Shown here in pieces: positions 21,500 through 33,023 of a stretch of DNA of 64,000 nt. Numbering within the stretch: position 1 is the first letter of the stretch; each line of letters starts with the position of its first letter. A program made the translations under genes and the position numbers. The stretch lies in NCBI RefSeq assembly GCF_008801695.1, contig NZ_VZPF01000014.1, forward strand, positions 1 through 64,000. The letters run 5' to 3'. Source of the DNA: Pantoea stewartii subsp. stewartii (lineage in GTDB: Bacteria; Pseudomonadota; Gammaproteobacteria; Enterobacterales; Enterobacteriaceae). The notes under the pieces are model-generated. The model saw only the letters and a program-made list of their open reading frames with translations. It was not told where the DNA came from and did not search any database.

Positions 21500-21536
21500 T
21501 TGCAGTGCGGAGCATAACAATGCTCCACAGCTGCAA
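21500..21536 (-). other. Hairpin between bamA and skp
   Basis: Stem TTGCAG/CTGCAA (21500-21505 with 21531-21536) encloses a second stem GGAGCAT/ATGCTCC (21509-21515 with 21520-21526) with a four-base loop. It lies in the 96-bp gap between bamA and skp and ends about 30 bases before the skp start codon. There is no U run, so a processing site or mRNA-stability element is more likely than a terminator. Confidence 0.5.
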
Positions 21537-21566
21537 GCTATTTTTTTCACATCCCTGTACAGAACG

Positions 21567-23978
21567 TTACCAGGTTTTACCAATGTTAAACTGGAACTGC
21601 TCTGACTTATCTCCATCCACTTTCTTAACCGGCTGGGCGTAGGAGAACACTAACGGCCCCAGCGGCGACATCCACTGTAAAGACACACCGGTCGAGACGC
21701 GAATGTTGTTTGGATCGCTGTAGTCAGGAATACCGGCAGCGCGCGTTTCAGCGGTGTTCTGCCATTTGGTATCCCAGACGGTACCGGCGTCGACAAACAG
21801 CGACGTACGTACCGAGTTCGAATATTTCTCACTCAGGAACGGCGTGGGCGTAATCAGCTCAAGGCTGGCAATCGCCATCGCGTTACCGCCCACCGCATCA
21901 CTCGATTTACAGATACCGTTAGGATCGCTCAGGTTACAGTACGACGAGCCATCATTCAGGTAGGCCGCTTTCGGACCGATGGTGTTGGACTGGAAGCCAC
22001 GCACGGTACTGGAACCACCGGCGTAGAAGTTCTCATAGAACGGCATCTCTTTACCGCCCAGCCCGTCACCATAGCCGACACGGCCACGGCCCAGCACAAC
22101 CCAGGTGTGATCTTTATTGATCGGCACATACTGTTGGCTGTCCAGGGTGACTTTGTAGAACTCATTATCGGAACCCGGGATCGTCACCTTACCGTTCAGG
22201 TTGGTACGGTTACCCGAAGTCGCGAAGAAACCGCGGTCCAGCGTGTTATACGTCCAGCCATAGTTAAAGGTGAAGTCGTCAGCCGAGAAATCGCCATTGC
22301 GGTTTAACTGCTGTGGCTTACCAACCGAGTCCAGATAGCGCCACATCGCAACCTGAGGACGCATATCCGACAGGTCGTTGTGCACATAACCCAGACCGAC
22401 GCGCAGCGAGTTGTTCTCATTGATTGGGAAGCCCAATGTCCCGTCTGTACCGTAACTTCTGTTGGTATAGCCGGAGAGATCGGCGTCGCTGGCCTTAAAG
22501 TTGTTGTAGAACACCCGGCCGCCCAGACTCACACCATCAACGGTGAAGTAAGGATCGGTCAGGGAGAACTCTGCATAGGTCTGGTAGTCGTTTTTGGTTC
22601 CGCTGATACCGACGGTATTCCCGGTACCCAGCCAGTTATCCTGGGTCACGCCGACCTGGAAGCTGACGCCACTTTCCGTACCGTAGCCGACGCCGAAGTT
22701 AAAGGTACCGGTGTTACGCTCTTTAACTTTGTAAACCACGTCAACCTGGTCCGGTGAGCCCGGTACACGCTGCGTATCCACGTCAACGGTTTCGAAGTAA
22801 CCTGTACGATTCAGGCGCTCTTTACCCTGATCGACCAGATCGCTGCCCAGCCAGGCACCTTCCATCTGGCGCATTTCGCGACGCAGTACGGCATCTTTCG
22901 AGGTGTCGTTACCTTCAAAGCGCACTTTACGCACGTAGTAGCGGTTGCCCGCATCCACGTTGATATGCAACTTAACGGTTTTATCGGCATCGTTAATTTC
23001 AGGCTGCGTCACGACGCGCGGATAGGCATAACCGTAGCGGCCTAACAGCTTCTTGATATCATCTTCCATCGACGTGACTTTTGCGCCGTTATACAGCTCG
23101 CCCGCCGGGATTTTGGTCAGGTGTTCGATTTCCGCCGAATGGCCGGCCATGCTGCCGTTAACAATAACGCCGGCAATCTTGTACTGATCGCCTTCGGTGA
23201 TGTTAACGGTGATGTAGATGCCTTTTTTATCCGGCGCCAGGCTCACCTGCGTCGAATCAATATTGAAACGGGCATAACCGCGATCCAGATAGAAGCTGCG
23301 CAGGGTTTCAAGGTCACCCGCCAGTTTCTGTTTCTGGTATTTACGGTCAGCCACCACGTTCCACCACGGCACTTCGTCACGCAGCTGGAAACGGGAAATG
23401 AGTTCGTCTGAACTGAAGGCTTTATTACCTACAATGTTGATCTGCTGAATTTTGGCAGAAACACCTTCGGTAAAGACCAGTTTCAGATCGACGCGGTTAC
23501 GCGGCAGCGGTGTGACAACGGCTTTTACGCTGGCGGTATATTTACCCACGCTGTAGTAGAAGTCTTCCAGTCCCTTCTCGATTGAAGAGATTGTGGTGCG
23601 GTCCAGCGCTTCGCCGAGGCGCACACCTGAGGCTTCAAGGTTCTGTTTGAGCTGATCGTCCTTAACCGCTTTGTTACCGCTGAAGGTAATGCTGGCGATG
23701 GTAGGACGTTCTTTAACCTGAACAATCAGCGTATTACCATCTCGCAGGACCTGAACATCCTCAAAGTTGCCAGTCGCGAACAGGGAGCGAATGGTATTTC
23801 TGACGTCATCGTCATTCACCGTATCGCCAACCCGAACTGGCATGCTCAGCAGAGCCGCGCCGACGGCGACTCGCTGCAGCCCTTCGAAATGAATGTCCTT
23901 CACCACGAAATCGTCTGCACCGTAAACGGTGGCGCTGCTAAACAGCAGCGACGCTATGAGCAACTTTTTCATCGCCAT
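21567..23978 (-). CDS. bamA: Outer-membrane protein assembly factor BamA
   Basis: BamA is the essential core of the BAM complex, which folds beta-barrel proteins into the outer membrane. A signal peptide ([15 protein letters not shown]..., cut after YG near 20) is followed by five POTRA domains (about 21-420) and a 16-stranded barrel. The conserved VRGF of loop 6 is present, as are two cysteines in that loop, which pair in E. coli. The protein ends in the aromatic FNIGKTW. I chose the ATG at 23978, giving the E. coli N terminus (803 residues). Extracellular loops differ from E. coli, as is common. Confidence 0.97.
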   Translation of the reverse strand: MAMKKLLIASLLFSSATVYGADDFVVKDIHFEGLQRVAVGAALLSMPVRVGDTVNDDDVRNTIRSLFATGNFEDVQVLRDGNTLIVQVKERPTIASITFSGNKAVKDDQLKQNLEASGVRLGEALDRTTISSIEKGLEDFYYSVGKYTASVKAVVTPLPRNRVDLKLVFTEGVSAKIQQINIVGNKAFSSDELISRFQLRDEVPWWNVVADRKYQKQKLAGDLETLRSFYLDRGYARFNIDSTQVSLAPDKKGIYITVNITEGDQYKIAGVIVNGSMAGHSAEIEHLTKIPAGELYNGAKVTSMEDDIKKLLGRYGYAYPRVVTQPEINDADKTVKLHINVDAGNRYYVRKVRFEGNDTSKDAVLRREMRQMEGAWLGSDLVDQGKERLNRTGYFETVDVDTQRVPGSPDQVDVVYKVKERNTGTFNFGVGYGTESGVSFQVGVTQDNWLGTGNTVGISGTKNDYQTYAEFSLTDPYFTVDGVSLGGRVFYNNFKASDADLSGYTNRSYGTDGTLGFPINENNSLRVGLGYVHNDLSDMRPQVAMWRYLDSVGKPQQLNRNGDFSADDFTFNYGWTYNTLDRGFFATSGNRTNLNGKVTIPGSDNEFYKVTLDSQQYVPINKDHTWVVLGRGRVGYGDGLGGKEMPFYENFYAGGSSTVRGFQSNTIGPKAAYLNDGSSYCNLSDPNGICKSSDAVGGNAMAIASLELITPTPFLSEKYSNSVRTSLFVDAGTVWDTKWQNTAETRAAGIPDYSDPNNIRVSTGVSLQWMSPLGPLVFSYAQPVKKVDGDKSEQFQFNIGKTW

Positions 23979-24029
23979 CGTTATTATGCGTTTTCCTAAC
24001 ACATTCCACGCAAGCTCGCGTTCCAGCGG

Positions 24030-25379
24030 TTACAGGCGTGAGAAATCATTGAAAAGTGCAAGCCCCATTAACATCACCAGCAGTATTGAGCCGATGCGAT
24101 AACTAAAGTCTTGAACTCGATCGGACACCGGTCCCCCTTTGATCTTTTCGATCGCCAGGAAGAGCAAGTGCCCACCATCTAAAACCGGCAGCGGGAACAG
24201 ATTGATGATTCCTAAGTTGACGCTAATCAACGCCAGGAACATCAGGTAGTAAATCATTCCGTACTCGGCTGACAATCCTGCACCTTGCGCAATCGAGATT
24301 GGGCCGCTCAGGTTGTTCAACTTCACATCACCGGTTATTAACTTGCCCAACATGGAGACGGTCAGCTTCATCAGTTGCCAGGTTTTTACACTGGCCTCAC
24401 CAATGGCCGGGAACGCGCCATATTGTCTTACCGTTTTGTACTCGTCTGGCAGAGGAACAACTCGCGGAATGACGCCCGCAAACCCTTCCGCTTTATTTCC
24501 AGGTTTCGCTTCCGGCGTCAGGGTCAACTTCACCGCTTCACCGTTGCGATCGACCTCAAGGGCCATACTTTTTCCGGGGTTATCCCGAACCTGAGTCGCA
24601 AAAAGCTGCCATTGCGTTAATAACTGACCATCGACTTTAACGATCCTGTCGCCCGCTTGCAAACCGGCTTCACTGGCGGGTGAATTCTTTTGCACTTCAG
24701 CCAGTGTCGTTTCGATCTGTGGACCGCGAGGACGTATCCCCAGCGCCACCACCGGATCCTGCTTATCAGGCTCAAACTGCCAGTTCCGCAAATCAACGTG
24801 CTTTTGCTGCGTCCCTTGTTCGCCAAAGCGACCCACTGTCAGCGTCGTGCTGCTGTCACCGATTTTACCGACCAGCGCCATGCGCACAGCTTCCCAGTCA
24901 GGCGTTTCGATACCGTCGACGGCCTTAAGTTCCGTTCCGGGTGTAATTTGCGCTTCCGCCGCTACCGAACCGTTCAGAATTTCACCAACCACAGGTTTCA
25001 CACCCGGCACGCCATGAATGAAGACGACCCAGTAGGCAAAGATGGCGAACAGGAAATTGGCGACAGGACCAGCAGCGATAATGGAGGCGCGCTGCCAGAT
25101 GGCTTTATTGTTAAACGCCTGGTGCCGGAGTTCCGCAGGGACGCTTTCGACCCGCTCATCCAGCATTTTGACGTAACCGCCAAGTGGAATGAGGGCAAGA
25201 ACAAATTCGGTCCCATGGCGGTCACGGCGTTGCCATAACGCTTTACCAAAACCGATTGAAAAACGTTCGACTCTGACCCCGCAGCGCAGCGCCACCCAAA
25301 AATGGCCAAATTCATGCACCGTAATTAATATGCCCAGTGCAATGATGAATGCGGCAAAACTCCAGATTACGCTTAACAT
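24030..25379 (-). CDS. rseP: Site-2 intramembrane protease RseP
   Basis: RseP cuts the anti-sigma factor RseA within the membrane after DegS, releasing sigma-E. It also clears signal peptides. The zinc motif HEFGH is at 22-26 in the first membrane segment. Two PDZ domains lie in the periplasm (about 125-310), and the third zinc ligand is in the LDGG motif near 402. The 449 residues match the family. It follows cdsA by 12 bp and precedes bamA by 51 bp. Confidence 0.96.
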   Translation of the reverse strand: MLSVIWSFAAFIIALGILITVHEFGHFWVALRCGVRVERFSIGFGKALWQRRDRHGTEFVLALIPLGGYVKMLDERVESVPAELRHQAFNNKAIWQRASIIAAGPVANFLFAIFAYWVVFIHGVPGVKPVVGEILNGSVAAEAQITPGTELKAVDGIETPDWEAVRMALVGKIGDSSTTLTVGRFGEQGTQQKHVDLRNWQFEPDKQDPVVALGIRPRGPQIETTLAEVQKNSPASEAGLQAGDRIVKVDGQLLTQWQLFATQVRDNPGKSMALEVDRNGEAVKLTLTPEAKPGNKAEGFAGVIPRVVPLPDEYKTVRQYGAFPAIGEASVKTWQLMKLTVSMLGKLITGDVKLNNLSGPISIAQGAGLSAEYGMIYYLMFLALISVNLGIINLFPLPVLDGGHLLFLAIEKIKGGPVSDRVQDFSYRIGSILLVMLMGLALFNDFSRL

Positions 25380-25391
25380 CGTCGTTTGCCC

Positions 25392-26249
25392 TTAGAGTGT
25401 CTGAAACACCAACAGTAACAGGCAGGCAAAGACCGGTACGGCTGCTGTCAGGCTGTCAATGCGGTCGAGGATGCCGCCATGTCCCGGGATCAGGTTACCG
25501 CTGTCTTTGATACCGGCTTCACGTTTAAACATGCTTTCCGTGAGATCGCCCAGGACTGATGCGAGCGTCGAAATCACCGCACACATGACCAGCGTGCCCG
25601 TCGGGATGGTCAGCGGCGCAAAGCTGGCAAACAGCACAGCAATAAGCGCGGAAGAGACCAGTCCGCCCAAAAATCCTTCCCAGGTTTTACCGGGTGACAC
25701 TTTGGGGGCCAGCTTATGCCTGCCAAACAGCTTACCGAACATATAGGCACCTGAATCGGCCCCCCAGACCAGAAACATGACAAACAACAGCCACCATGCA
25801 CCGGCAAAATGATCAGATTCGTAGTGATACTGGCGGAGCGCCATCATGCCCCAGAAGAAAGGAATAATGGTTAAGACACCGAACAGCAGGCGGAGAAGCC
25901 GGGAATGACGCCAGAGTGTCGCAGAGGCCGGATAAAACAGAACCAACAGCAGCGCGCCCGTCCACCAGGCCAGCGAAGCCCACAGCCAGCCTGTAACCTG
26001 CGGCAGATAGGCGTTATGTTCGTAAGGGGGAAGGGTAAGGAGCATAAGCGTCAGCACAAGGCCACAGATCACGGCCAGCCAGATACGTTGCTGACGCGAT
26101 GCCATACCGGACAGCTGCCCCCATTCCCAGGCGGCAAGCATGCATATGATAATCGTAACAATTGCAAAGCCAACAGGCGGTAACCAGAACAATGCAGCGA
26201 TCACCAGCGGAATAAGGATCAGCGCGGTGATCAGACGAGACTTCAGCAA
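25392..26249 (-). CDS. cdsA: Phosphatidate cytidylyltransferase (CDP-diglyceride synthase)
   Basis: CdsA makes CDP-diacylglycerol from phosphatidate and CTP at the inner membrane, the branch point for all phospholipids. The 285-residue protein has about eight membrane segments. The family signature lies near the C terminus: SMFKREAGIKDSG followed by PGHGGILDRIDS. The start is TTG (26249..26247), preceded by a GGGGGT element, and gives MLK as in E. coli. It is 18 bp from uppS. Confidence 0.95.
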   Translation of the reverse strand: MLKSRLITALILIPLVIAALFWLPPVGFAIVTIIICMLAAWEWGQLSGMASRQQRIWLAVICGLVLTLMLLTLPPYEHNAYLPQVTGWLWASLAWWTGALLLVLFYPASATLWRHSRLLRLLFGVLTIIPFFWGMMALRQYHYESDHFAGAWWLLFVMFLVWGADSGAYMFGKLFGRHKLAPKVSPGKTWEGFLGGLVSSALIAVLFASFAPLTIPTGTLVMCAVISTLASVLGDLTESMFKREAGIKDSGNLIPGHGGILDRIDSLTAAVPVFACLLLLVFQTL

Positions 26250-26267
26250 AGGTTACCCCCAGATTGC

Positions 26268-27020
26268 TCAGGCGCCGCCTGGTGCAGCGCCGCCAAAGCG
26301 TCGCTCCCGCAGAGAGAATGCATTCAGTGCACCTTCAAAAACGTGTTCATCAAAATCCGGCCAGAGCACATCAGTAAAATAGAATTCCGCATAGGCAATC
26401 TGCCACAACAGGAAGTTGCTAATCCGATGCTCTCCCCCGGTCCTTATCACTAAATCCACTGGCGCCAGCTGGTTCATACACAGCTGCGACGTCAGACTCT
26501 CTTCGGTTATCTGATCAGGGCGTAACAAGCCTTCCTGTACCTGTTCAGCCAACTTTTTAACACCTTCAATGATATCCCAACGTCCGCCGTAGTTAGCGGC
26601 GATGTTTAACGTCAGGCGATCGTTATTTTCCGTCAGCGCCTCGGCCCGACGGACACGTTCCTGAATACGCGGGCTGAATCGACTGATATCGCCAATAATG
26701 CGTAAGCGGACATTGTGTTTATGCAGGCTCTTCACTTCGCTATCCAGCGCCCAGACAAACAGTTCCATTAAGGCTGTCACTTCCTGCGCAGGACGGCTCC
26801 AGTTTTCGCTGCTAAAGGCGTAAAGCGTTAACGCTTCCAGATTATTATTGACAGCAAAGCTAACGGCGCGGCGTACTGATTTCACGCCCGCTTTATGGCC
26901 GGAAATACGCAGTTTTCCCTGGTTTTTAGCCCAGCGGCCATTGCCATCCATGATGATAGCGACGTGGCGCGGACCGGTACCCTGTTGGTCATCGGTGTTG
27001 TTGTGATTTTCAGACGACAT
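26268..27020 (-). CDS. uppS: (2E,6E)-farnesyl-diphosphate-specific undecaprenyl diphosphate synthase
   Basis: UppS (IspU) adds eight isoprene units to farnesyl diphosphate, giving the lipid carrier for peptidoglycan, O-antigen and other polymers. The cis-prenyltransferase motif HVAIIMDGNGRWA carries catalytic D25, and the RTGGEHRISNFLLWQ segment binds pyrophosphate. The length is 250 residues. It starts the uppS-cdsA-rseP-bamA run and is separated from dxr by 177 bp that may hold a promoter. Confidence 0.95.
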   Translation of the reverse strand: MSSENHNNTDDQQGTGPRHVAIIMDGNGRWAKNQGKLRISGHKAGVKSVRRAVSFAVNNNLEALTLYAFSSENWSRPAQEVTALMELFVWALDSEVKSLHKHNVRLRIIGDISRFSPRIQERVRRAEALTENNDRLTLNIAANYGGRWDIIEGVKKLAEQVQEGLLRPDQITEESLTSQLCMNQLAPVDLVIRTGGEHRISNFLLWQIAYAEFYFTDVLWPDFDEHVFEGALNAFSLRERRFGGAAPGGA

Positions 27021-27108
27021 AACGCGTAATCAATTCCTTTCATCAGAAATGCTGTGGTTTCTGAATACATTGCGCCCGGTACAAATCCCGACATTGCCTG
27101 CCGGGCCA

Positions 27109-27122
27109 CACCGAATTCGGTG
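27109..27122. repeat. 14-bp perfect palindrome upstream of uppS
   Basis: CACCGAATTCGGTG is a perfect palindrome about 90 bp upstream of uppS. Next to it, GCCCGG (27074-27079) can pair with CCGGGC (27101-27106). Both lie in the 177-bp dxr-uppS gap. They could be an operator or RNA structure; I see no clear terminator U run. Confidence 0.45.
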
Positions 27123-27197
27123 ACAGACCGTTAAACGCGAGCCAGCGACTATAACATTTTCACCCGAAGCGAACAAATAGCCTCAGCGTAATCGTTA

Positions 27198-28394
27198 TTA
27201 CGACGTGAAATGGGACAACATTTCTGTTGCCGCCGCGCGTGCGCTTCGGTCAATGTCAATGACCGCATCCACGGAGTCCGGCTCCTGACAGTGATGCGCC
27301 GACAGCACTGCGCTGTTCAACGCGGCAATATCCGTAAAACGGATCTGCTTATCCAGGAAAGCCGCCACGGCAATCTCATTGGCCGCATTGAGCGTGGTGG
27401 TCGCTGCCTGTCCAGCTTCGCAGGCATCAATCGCGAGTTTGAGACAGGGGTAACGACCAAAATCAGGTGCCGAGAAGGTCAGTGCCGACATGCGGGTAAA
27501 GTCCAGCGGTGTGACCCCAGCCTCAATACGTGCGGGCCAGGCCATACTGTGGGCGATTGGTGTCCGCATGTCAGGCGAACCTAACTGGGCCAGCACGCTG
27601 CCATCGCAATACCGCACCATGGAGTGGATCACCGATTGTGGGTGCAAAATCACTTCCATCTGCGCTGCGCTGGCATTAAACAGCCAGCGCGCTTCAATGT
27701 ATTCAAGACCTTTATTCATCATGGTGGCCGAATCAACAGAGATTTTACGCCCCATTGTCCAGTTCGGATGTGCACAAGCCTGATCTGGCGACATATTGCT
27801 CAGATCCGCTAAATTTGTGTCACGAAAAGGGCCACCCGATCCCGTAAGAATAATCGACTCAATGCCGTTATTCTGCAGGTCAGCGTAACCTAACTGATGC
27901 TGGATGGAAGCGGGCAAACTCTGAAAAATGGCATTGTGCTCGCTATCGACCGGCAACAACTGCGCGTTATGTTGACGTACCGCCTCCATAAATAAACGGC
28001 CGCAGGTGACCAGCGATTCTTTGTTCGCCAGCAAGACCGTTTTGCCGGCGCGAATGGCGGCCAGCGTGGGTAATAACCCCGATGCACCCACAATTGCGGC
28101 CATCACCTGGTCAACCTCATCCAGCGCGGCCAGTTCACAGGCTGCCTGAACGCCGGAGAGCACTTCAGTCCTGATCTTCAATGCTCTCAGTCGCTCACGT
28201 AGCGCGGCGGCAGCGTCTTCATCTGCCATGGCGGCGTAGCGCGGTTGAAACTGTGCACACTGTTCTGCCATCAGGGCTACATTTTTGCCCGCCACCAGCG
28301 CCGTGACCTGGTAAAGCGCCGGATTGGCTTTAACAACGGCCAGCGTGCTGGTGCCGATTGATCCGGTCGAACCCAGCAGAGTTAATCGCTTCAT
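27198..28394 (-). CDS. dxr: 1-deoxy-D-xylulose-5-phosphate reductoisomerase
   Basis: Dxr (IspC) rearranges and reduces DXP to methylerythritol phosphate with NADPH, the committed step of the MEP isoprenoid pathway and the target of fosmidomycin. The NADPH-binding GSTGSIG lies at 8-14. The metal ligands D150 and E152 are in [11 protein letters not shown], with a further acidic residue in NKGLEYIEA. The 398 residues equal E. coli. It stands next to uppS, which uses the isoprenoid products. Confidence 0.96.
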   Translation of the reverse strand: MKRLTLLGSTGSIGTSTLAVVKANPALYQVTALVAGKNVALMAEQCAQFQPRYAAMADEDAAAALRERLRALKIRTEVLSGVQAACELAALDEVDQVMAAIVGASGLLPTLAAIRAGKTVLLANKESLVTCGRLFMEAVRQHNAQLLPVDSEHNAIFQSLPASIQHQLGYADLQNNGIESIILTGSGGPFRDTNLADLSNMSPDQACAHPNWTMGRKISVDSATMMNKGLEYIEARWLFNASAAQMEVILHPQSVIHSMVRYCDGSVLAQLGSPDMRTPIAHSMAWPARIEAGVTPLDFTRMSALTFSAPDFGRYPCLKLAIDACEAGQAATTTLNAANEIAVAAFLDKQIRFTDIAALNSAVLSAHHCQEPDSVDAVIDIDRSARAAATEMLSHFTS

Positions 28395-28434
28395 AATGCT
28401 GTCCCTGTATCGGTAAAAGCGTGGGGCACAACGT

Positions 28435-28490
28435 AAAACGCCGCCAGAGATGGCATTCAGTCAGAAGGCCTCCCTGTACGGCGTTTTCGT
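28435..28490 (-). terminator. Possible terminator after frr
   Basis: AAAACGCCG (28435-28443) can pair with CGGCGTTTT (28479-28487) around a 35-base loop. On the minus strand the stem ends in a short U run. It lies 18 bp after the frr stop. The long loop makes termination efficiency uncertain. Confidence 0.45.
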
Positions 28491-28504
28491 CGGCGAAGAT
28501 GGAA

Positions 28505-29062
28505 TTAGAAATCCATCAGCTCCGTTTCTTTTTCGGCCAATGCTGCATCGACTTTCTTGATGTGCGCATCGGTCATTTTCTGGATTTCATCCTGCGCGCG
28601 ACGTTCGTCGTCTTCGCTGATCTCTTTATCTTTCAGCAGCGCTTTGATCTTATCGTTGGCATCGCGACGGACGTTACGTACCGACACACGGCCCTGCTCG
28701 GCTTCGCCGCGCACGATTTTAATCAGGTCTTTACGACGTTCTTCGGTCAGTGCAGGCAGCGGAACACGAATGTCCGAACCGGCAGAGCTGGGATTCAGCC
28801 CAAGATCAGACGCCATAATCGCTTTTTCAACGGCCGGGCCGAGAGAGCGATCAAACACGTTGATTTTCAGCGTGCGGGAATCTTCAACAGTGACGGAAGC
28901 CAGCTGACGCAGTGGCGTCGGCGTGCCGTAATATTCAACGATGATGCCGTCGAGCAGTGAAGGTGAAGCACGACCTGTGCGCACCTTGCTGATAGTGGTT
29001 TTGAATGCTTCCACGCATTTATCCATGCGCGTATCAGCATCTTTTTTAATGTCGTTAATCAC
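28505..29062 (-). CDS. frr: Ribosome recycling factor
   Basis: RRF works with EF-G to split the post-termination ribosome. The 185-residue protein has the L-shaped fold: a three-helix bundle (including [17 protein letters not shown] near 130) and a beta/alpha/beta head (about 30-105). The start is GTG (29062..29060), as in E. coli frr. It lies 143 bp downstream of pyrH, in the conserved rpsB-tsf-pyrH-frr order. Confidence 0.97.
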   Translation of the reverse strand: MINDIKKDADTRMDKCVEAFKTTISKVRTGRASPSLLDGIIVEYYGTPTPLRQLASVTVEDSRTLKINVFDRSLGPAVEKAIMASDLGLNPSSAGSDIRVPLPALTEERRKDLIKIVRGEAEQGRVSVRNVRRDANDKIKALLKDKEISEDDERRAQDEIQKMTDAHIKKVDAALAEKETELMDF

Positions 29063-29205
29063 GTTAAAACCCTTGGATTCGGTTTGACCTGGCCAGTTCC
29101 GGCATTACCGGAAGCGGGATCGATAAGCATCGATAATCCTGAATGGCGTGCGGCAATACCGCGCCGCACTGACAGAATATACCCTATTTTATCTCGCCTC
29201 GGGTA

Positions 29206-29931
29206 TTAATGCGTAATCAGGGTGCCTTCTTTTTCACCCATCACTACGCGACGCAATGCGCCAGGCTTGTTCATGTTGAAAACGCGGATAGGCAGTTTGT
29301 GATCGCGCGCCAGCGTAAACGCGGCGAGATCCATCACTTTTAGCTCTTGATCCAGCACTTCAGCATAGGTCAGTTTTTCGTACAGTGTTGCATCGGGGTG
29401 CTTCACGGGGTCCGCAGAATAAACGCCGTCAACTTTGGTGGCTTTCAACACCACATCGGCTTCGATTTCGATACCGCGCAGACAGGCGGCAGAATCCGTC
29501 GTAAAGAAGGGGTTACCGGTACCTGCGGAGAAGATGACAACGCGGTTATTGCGCAACAGGCTGATGGCTTCTGCCCAGCTGTAGTTGTCGCACACGCCGT
29601 TCAGGGGAATGGCCGACATCAGACGGGCGTTAACATAGGCACGATGCAGCGCATCACGCATTGCCAGGCCATTCATTACGGTGGCCAGCATCCCCATGTG
29701 GTCGCCGACAACGCGGTTCATGCCCGCCTGTGCCAGACCCGCTCCACGGAACAGGTTGCCCCCGCCAATCACAACGCCCACCTGGATACCCAGTTCGACC
29801 AGCTCTTTAACTTCCTGAGCCATGCGGTCAAGCACACTCGCGTCGATACCAAAACCTTCTGCACCTTGCAGTGCTTCACCGCTGAGTTTTAGCAGGATAC
29901 GTTGATAAACAGGTTTTGCGTTGGTCGCCAT
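29206..29931 (-). CDS. pyrH: Uridylate kinase
   Basis: PyrH phosphorylates UMP to UDP, is activated by GTP and inhibited by UTP. It belongs to the amino acid kinase family, not the P-loop kinases. The LLKLSGEAL strand-loop lies at about 12-20, and [11 protein letters not shown] at about 53-63 binds phosphate. The 241 residues equal E. coli. It lies between tsf and frr. Confidence 0.97.
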   Translation of the reverse strand: MATNAKPVYQRILLKLSGEALQGAEGFGIDASVLDRMAQEVKELVELGIQVGVVIGGGNLFRGAGLAQAGMNRVVGDHMGMLATVMNGLAMRDALHRAYVNARLMSAIPLNGVCDNYSWAEAISLLRNNRVVIFSAGTGNPFFTTDSAACLRGIEIEADVVLKATKVDGVYSADPVKHPDATLYEKLTYAEVLDQELKVMDLAAFTLARDHKLPIRVFNMNKPGALRRVVMGEKEGTLITH

Positions 29932-30047
29932 GGTCAGTTCTTCCTGGAAGATATGATGAGTGAGAAGTAATTCCGATCAATCATCCGCTTACAGCAAAAG
30001 AATTGCTATTGGGATGAAACTGAAAACGTATCTTTTGCCTGTGGCAG

Positions 30048-30078
30048 ACAAAAAAGAACCGCCATCTGGCGGTTCTTT
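30048..30078 (-). terminator. Terminator after tsf
   Basis: Perfect 11-bp stem AAAGAACCGCC/GGCGGTTCTTT (30053-30063 with 30068-30078), four-base loop, then a U run on the minus strand. It lies 8 bp after the tsf stop and separates rpsB-tsf from pyrH. Confidence 0.92.
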
Positions 30079-30085
30079 CAGATCA

Positions 30086-30937
30086 TTAAGACTGTTTGGA
30101 CATCGCTGCAACTTCAGCAGCAAAATCAGTCTCAACTTTCTCGATGCCTTCGCCCACTTCGAAGCGGATGAAGTTGATCACGTCAGCGCCCTGCTCTTTC
30201 AGCGCCTGGCCAACGGTTTTGGCTGGATCGATAACGAATGCCTGACCGGTCAGAGAAACTTCACCGGTGAATTTCTTCATGCGGCCTTCAACCATTTTCT
30301 CTGCGATTTCTTTTGGCTTGCCAGACTGCATCGCGATATCCAGCTGAACCTGGTACTCTTTCTCAACCACTTCGGCAGAAACGTCTTCTGGCTTAACAAA
30401 CTCAGGCTTGCTTGCCGCAACGTGCATCGCGATCTGTTTGATCAGATCTTCGTTAGCGCCTTTCGCTGAAACCAGAACGCCGATACGTGCGCCGTGCAGG
30501 TAGCTGCCCAGCTCTTCGCCTTCCAGCACTGCAACGCGACGAATGTTGATGTTTTCACCGATTTTGGCAACCAGTGCAACGCGCTCTTCTTCAAACTGTG
30601 CTTTCAGCGCTTCAACGTCGGTGATGCGATTAGCCGCAGCCGCGTCCAGCACTTTGTCAGCAAATGCCTGGAAGCCGCCATCTTTTGCAACGAAGTCAGT
30701 CTGGCAGTTTACTTCCAGAATCACACCGTAGTTACCAACGATTTTGGTTTTGATCACGCCGTCAGCAGCAACGTTACCTGCTTTTTTCGCTGCTTTGATT
30801 GCGCCAGACTTACGCATGTTTTCAATCGCCAGCTCGATGTCGCCGCTCGCTTCAGTCAGCGCTTTTTTGCAGTCCATCATGCCTGCGCCAGTACGCTCAC
30901 GCAGTTCTTTTACCAGTGCAGCGGTAATTTCAGCCAT
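30086..30937 (-). CDS. tsf: Translation elongation factor Ts
   Basis: EF-Ts exchanges GDP for GTP on EF-Tu. The N-terminal domain ([13 protein letters not shown], about 15-27) is followed by the core with the TDF motif (T80, D81, F82) that inserts near the EF-Tu nucleotide pocket. A coiled-coil and C-terminal module complete the 283 residues. It is co-transcribed with rpsB, with an attenuator-like hairpin between them. Confidence 0.97.
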   Translation of the reverse strand: MAEITAALVKELRERTGAGMMDCKKALTEASGDIELAIENMRKSGAIKAAKKAGNVAADGVIKTKIVGNYGVILEVNCQTDFVAKDGGFQAFADKVLDAAAANRITDVEALKAQFEEERVALVAKIGENINIRRVAVLEGEELGSYLHGARIGVLVSAKGANEDLIKQIAMHVAASKPEFVKPEDVSAEVVEKEYQVQLDIAMQSGKPKEIAEKMVEGRMKKFTGEVSLTGQAFVIDPAKTVGQALKEQGADVINFIRFEVGEGIEKVETDFAAEVAAMSKQS

Positions 30938-31046
30938 TCCAGAATCCTCGGTTCGTACCTGAGCACGGGTGCATCAACAGGTACTTATTTGCGGAAAATT
31001 TACTCTGTCCCGCCGACCTGAACAGGGGCGTTACAGACTTGGATAA

Positions 31047-31072
31047 AATAAAGGGGCCATGTTTGGCCCCTT
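31047..31072 (-). terminator. Attenuator-type hairpin between rpsB and tsf
   Basis: Stem AAGGGGCC/GGCCCCTT (31051-31058 with 31065-31072), six-base loop, then UAUUUUAU on the minus strand. It stands in the 183-bp gap between rpsB and tsf. E. coli has a similar partial terminator here that lowers tsf expression relative to rpsB. Confidence 0.8.
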
Positions 31073-31120
31073 ACAGATCACATCTGAATGCTAAGGGCTC
31101 TTCTACAGAGCAAACCTTAA

Positions 31121-32163
<1,043 letters not shown>

Positions 32164-32958
32164 ATGGCAATCTCAATAAAAACTCCCGAAGAAATCGAAA
32201 AAATGCGCGTCGCAGGTCGGCTGGCTGCGGAAGTGCTTGAAATGATCGAACCGCACGTGCAGCCTGGCATGACGACGGGCGAACTGGATCGCCTTTGTCA
32301 TGCGCACATTACCGAGAAGCAGCAGGCGGTGTCTGCCTGCCTGGGTTACCACGGTTTCCCTAAATCTGTCTGTATCTCAGTGAATGAAGTGGTTTGCCAT
32401 GGCATTCCCAGTGACGATCGCCCGTTAAAAGACGGGGATATCGTTAACATTGACGTGACCGTGATTAAAGACGATTACCATGGCGATACGTCCAAAATGT
32501 TTATCGTGGGTAAACCCACCATTCAGGGCGAACGTCTGTGCCGCGTGACGCAGGAAAGCCTTTATCTGTCACTGCGTTTAGTTAAGCCGGGCATTCGGCT
32601 GCGCGAGCTGGGCCGCGCGATTCAAAAATACGTCGAAGCGAATGACTTCTCTCTCGTGCGGGAATACTGCGGTCACGGCATTGGCAAAGGCTTCCATGAA
32701 GAGCCTCAGGTGCTGCATTACGACGCGGATGACGGCGGAGTGGTCCTGCAGGCAGGAATGACCTTTACCGTTGAACCGATGGTAAACGCCGGTGATTACC
32801 GCATTCGTACCATGAAAGACGGCTGGACGGTGAAAACCAAAGATCGCAGCTTGTCGGCGCAGTACGAGCATACTATTGTGGTGACGGATAACGGCTGTGA
32901 GATTTTAACCCTGCGAAAAGACGACACCCTGCCTGCGGTGTTAGTTAACCAGGAGTAA
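32164..32958 (+). CDS. map: Methionine aminopeptidase, type I
   Basis: Map removes the N-terminal methionine from new proteins when the second residue is small. The 264-residue pita-bread enzyme has all five metal ligands at the E. coli positions: D97, D108, H171, E204 and E235. It is divergent from rpsB, as in E. coli, and ends before a terminator that separates it from glnD. Confidence 0.97.
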   Translation: MAISIKTPEEIEKMRVAGRLAAEVLEMIEPHVQPGMTTGELDRLCHAHITEKQQAVSACLGYHGFPKSVCISVNEVVCHGIPSDDRPLKDGDIVNIDVTVIKDDYHGDTSKMFIVGKPTIQGERLCRVTQESLYLSLRLVKPGIRLRELGRAIQKYVEANDFSLVREYCGHGIGKGFHEEPQVLHYDADDGGVVLQAGMTFTVEPMVNAGDYRIRTMKDGWTVKTKDRSLSAQYEHTIVVTDNGCEILTLRKDDTLPAVLVNQE

Positions 32959-32971
32959 TTCCACCACGAAT

Positions 32972-33000
32972 AAAAAAGCCGGCGCTCTGCCGGTTTTTTT
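32972..33000 (+). terminator. Terminator after map
   Basis: AAAAAAGCCGGC pairs with GCCGGTTTTTTT around a five-base loop (one G-T pair in the stem), ending in seven T. It is 13 bp after the map stop and 24 bp before glnD. Confidence 0.85.
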
Positions 33001-33023
33001 ATGGTTAATGATGAGAGCGTTGC

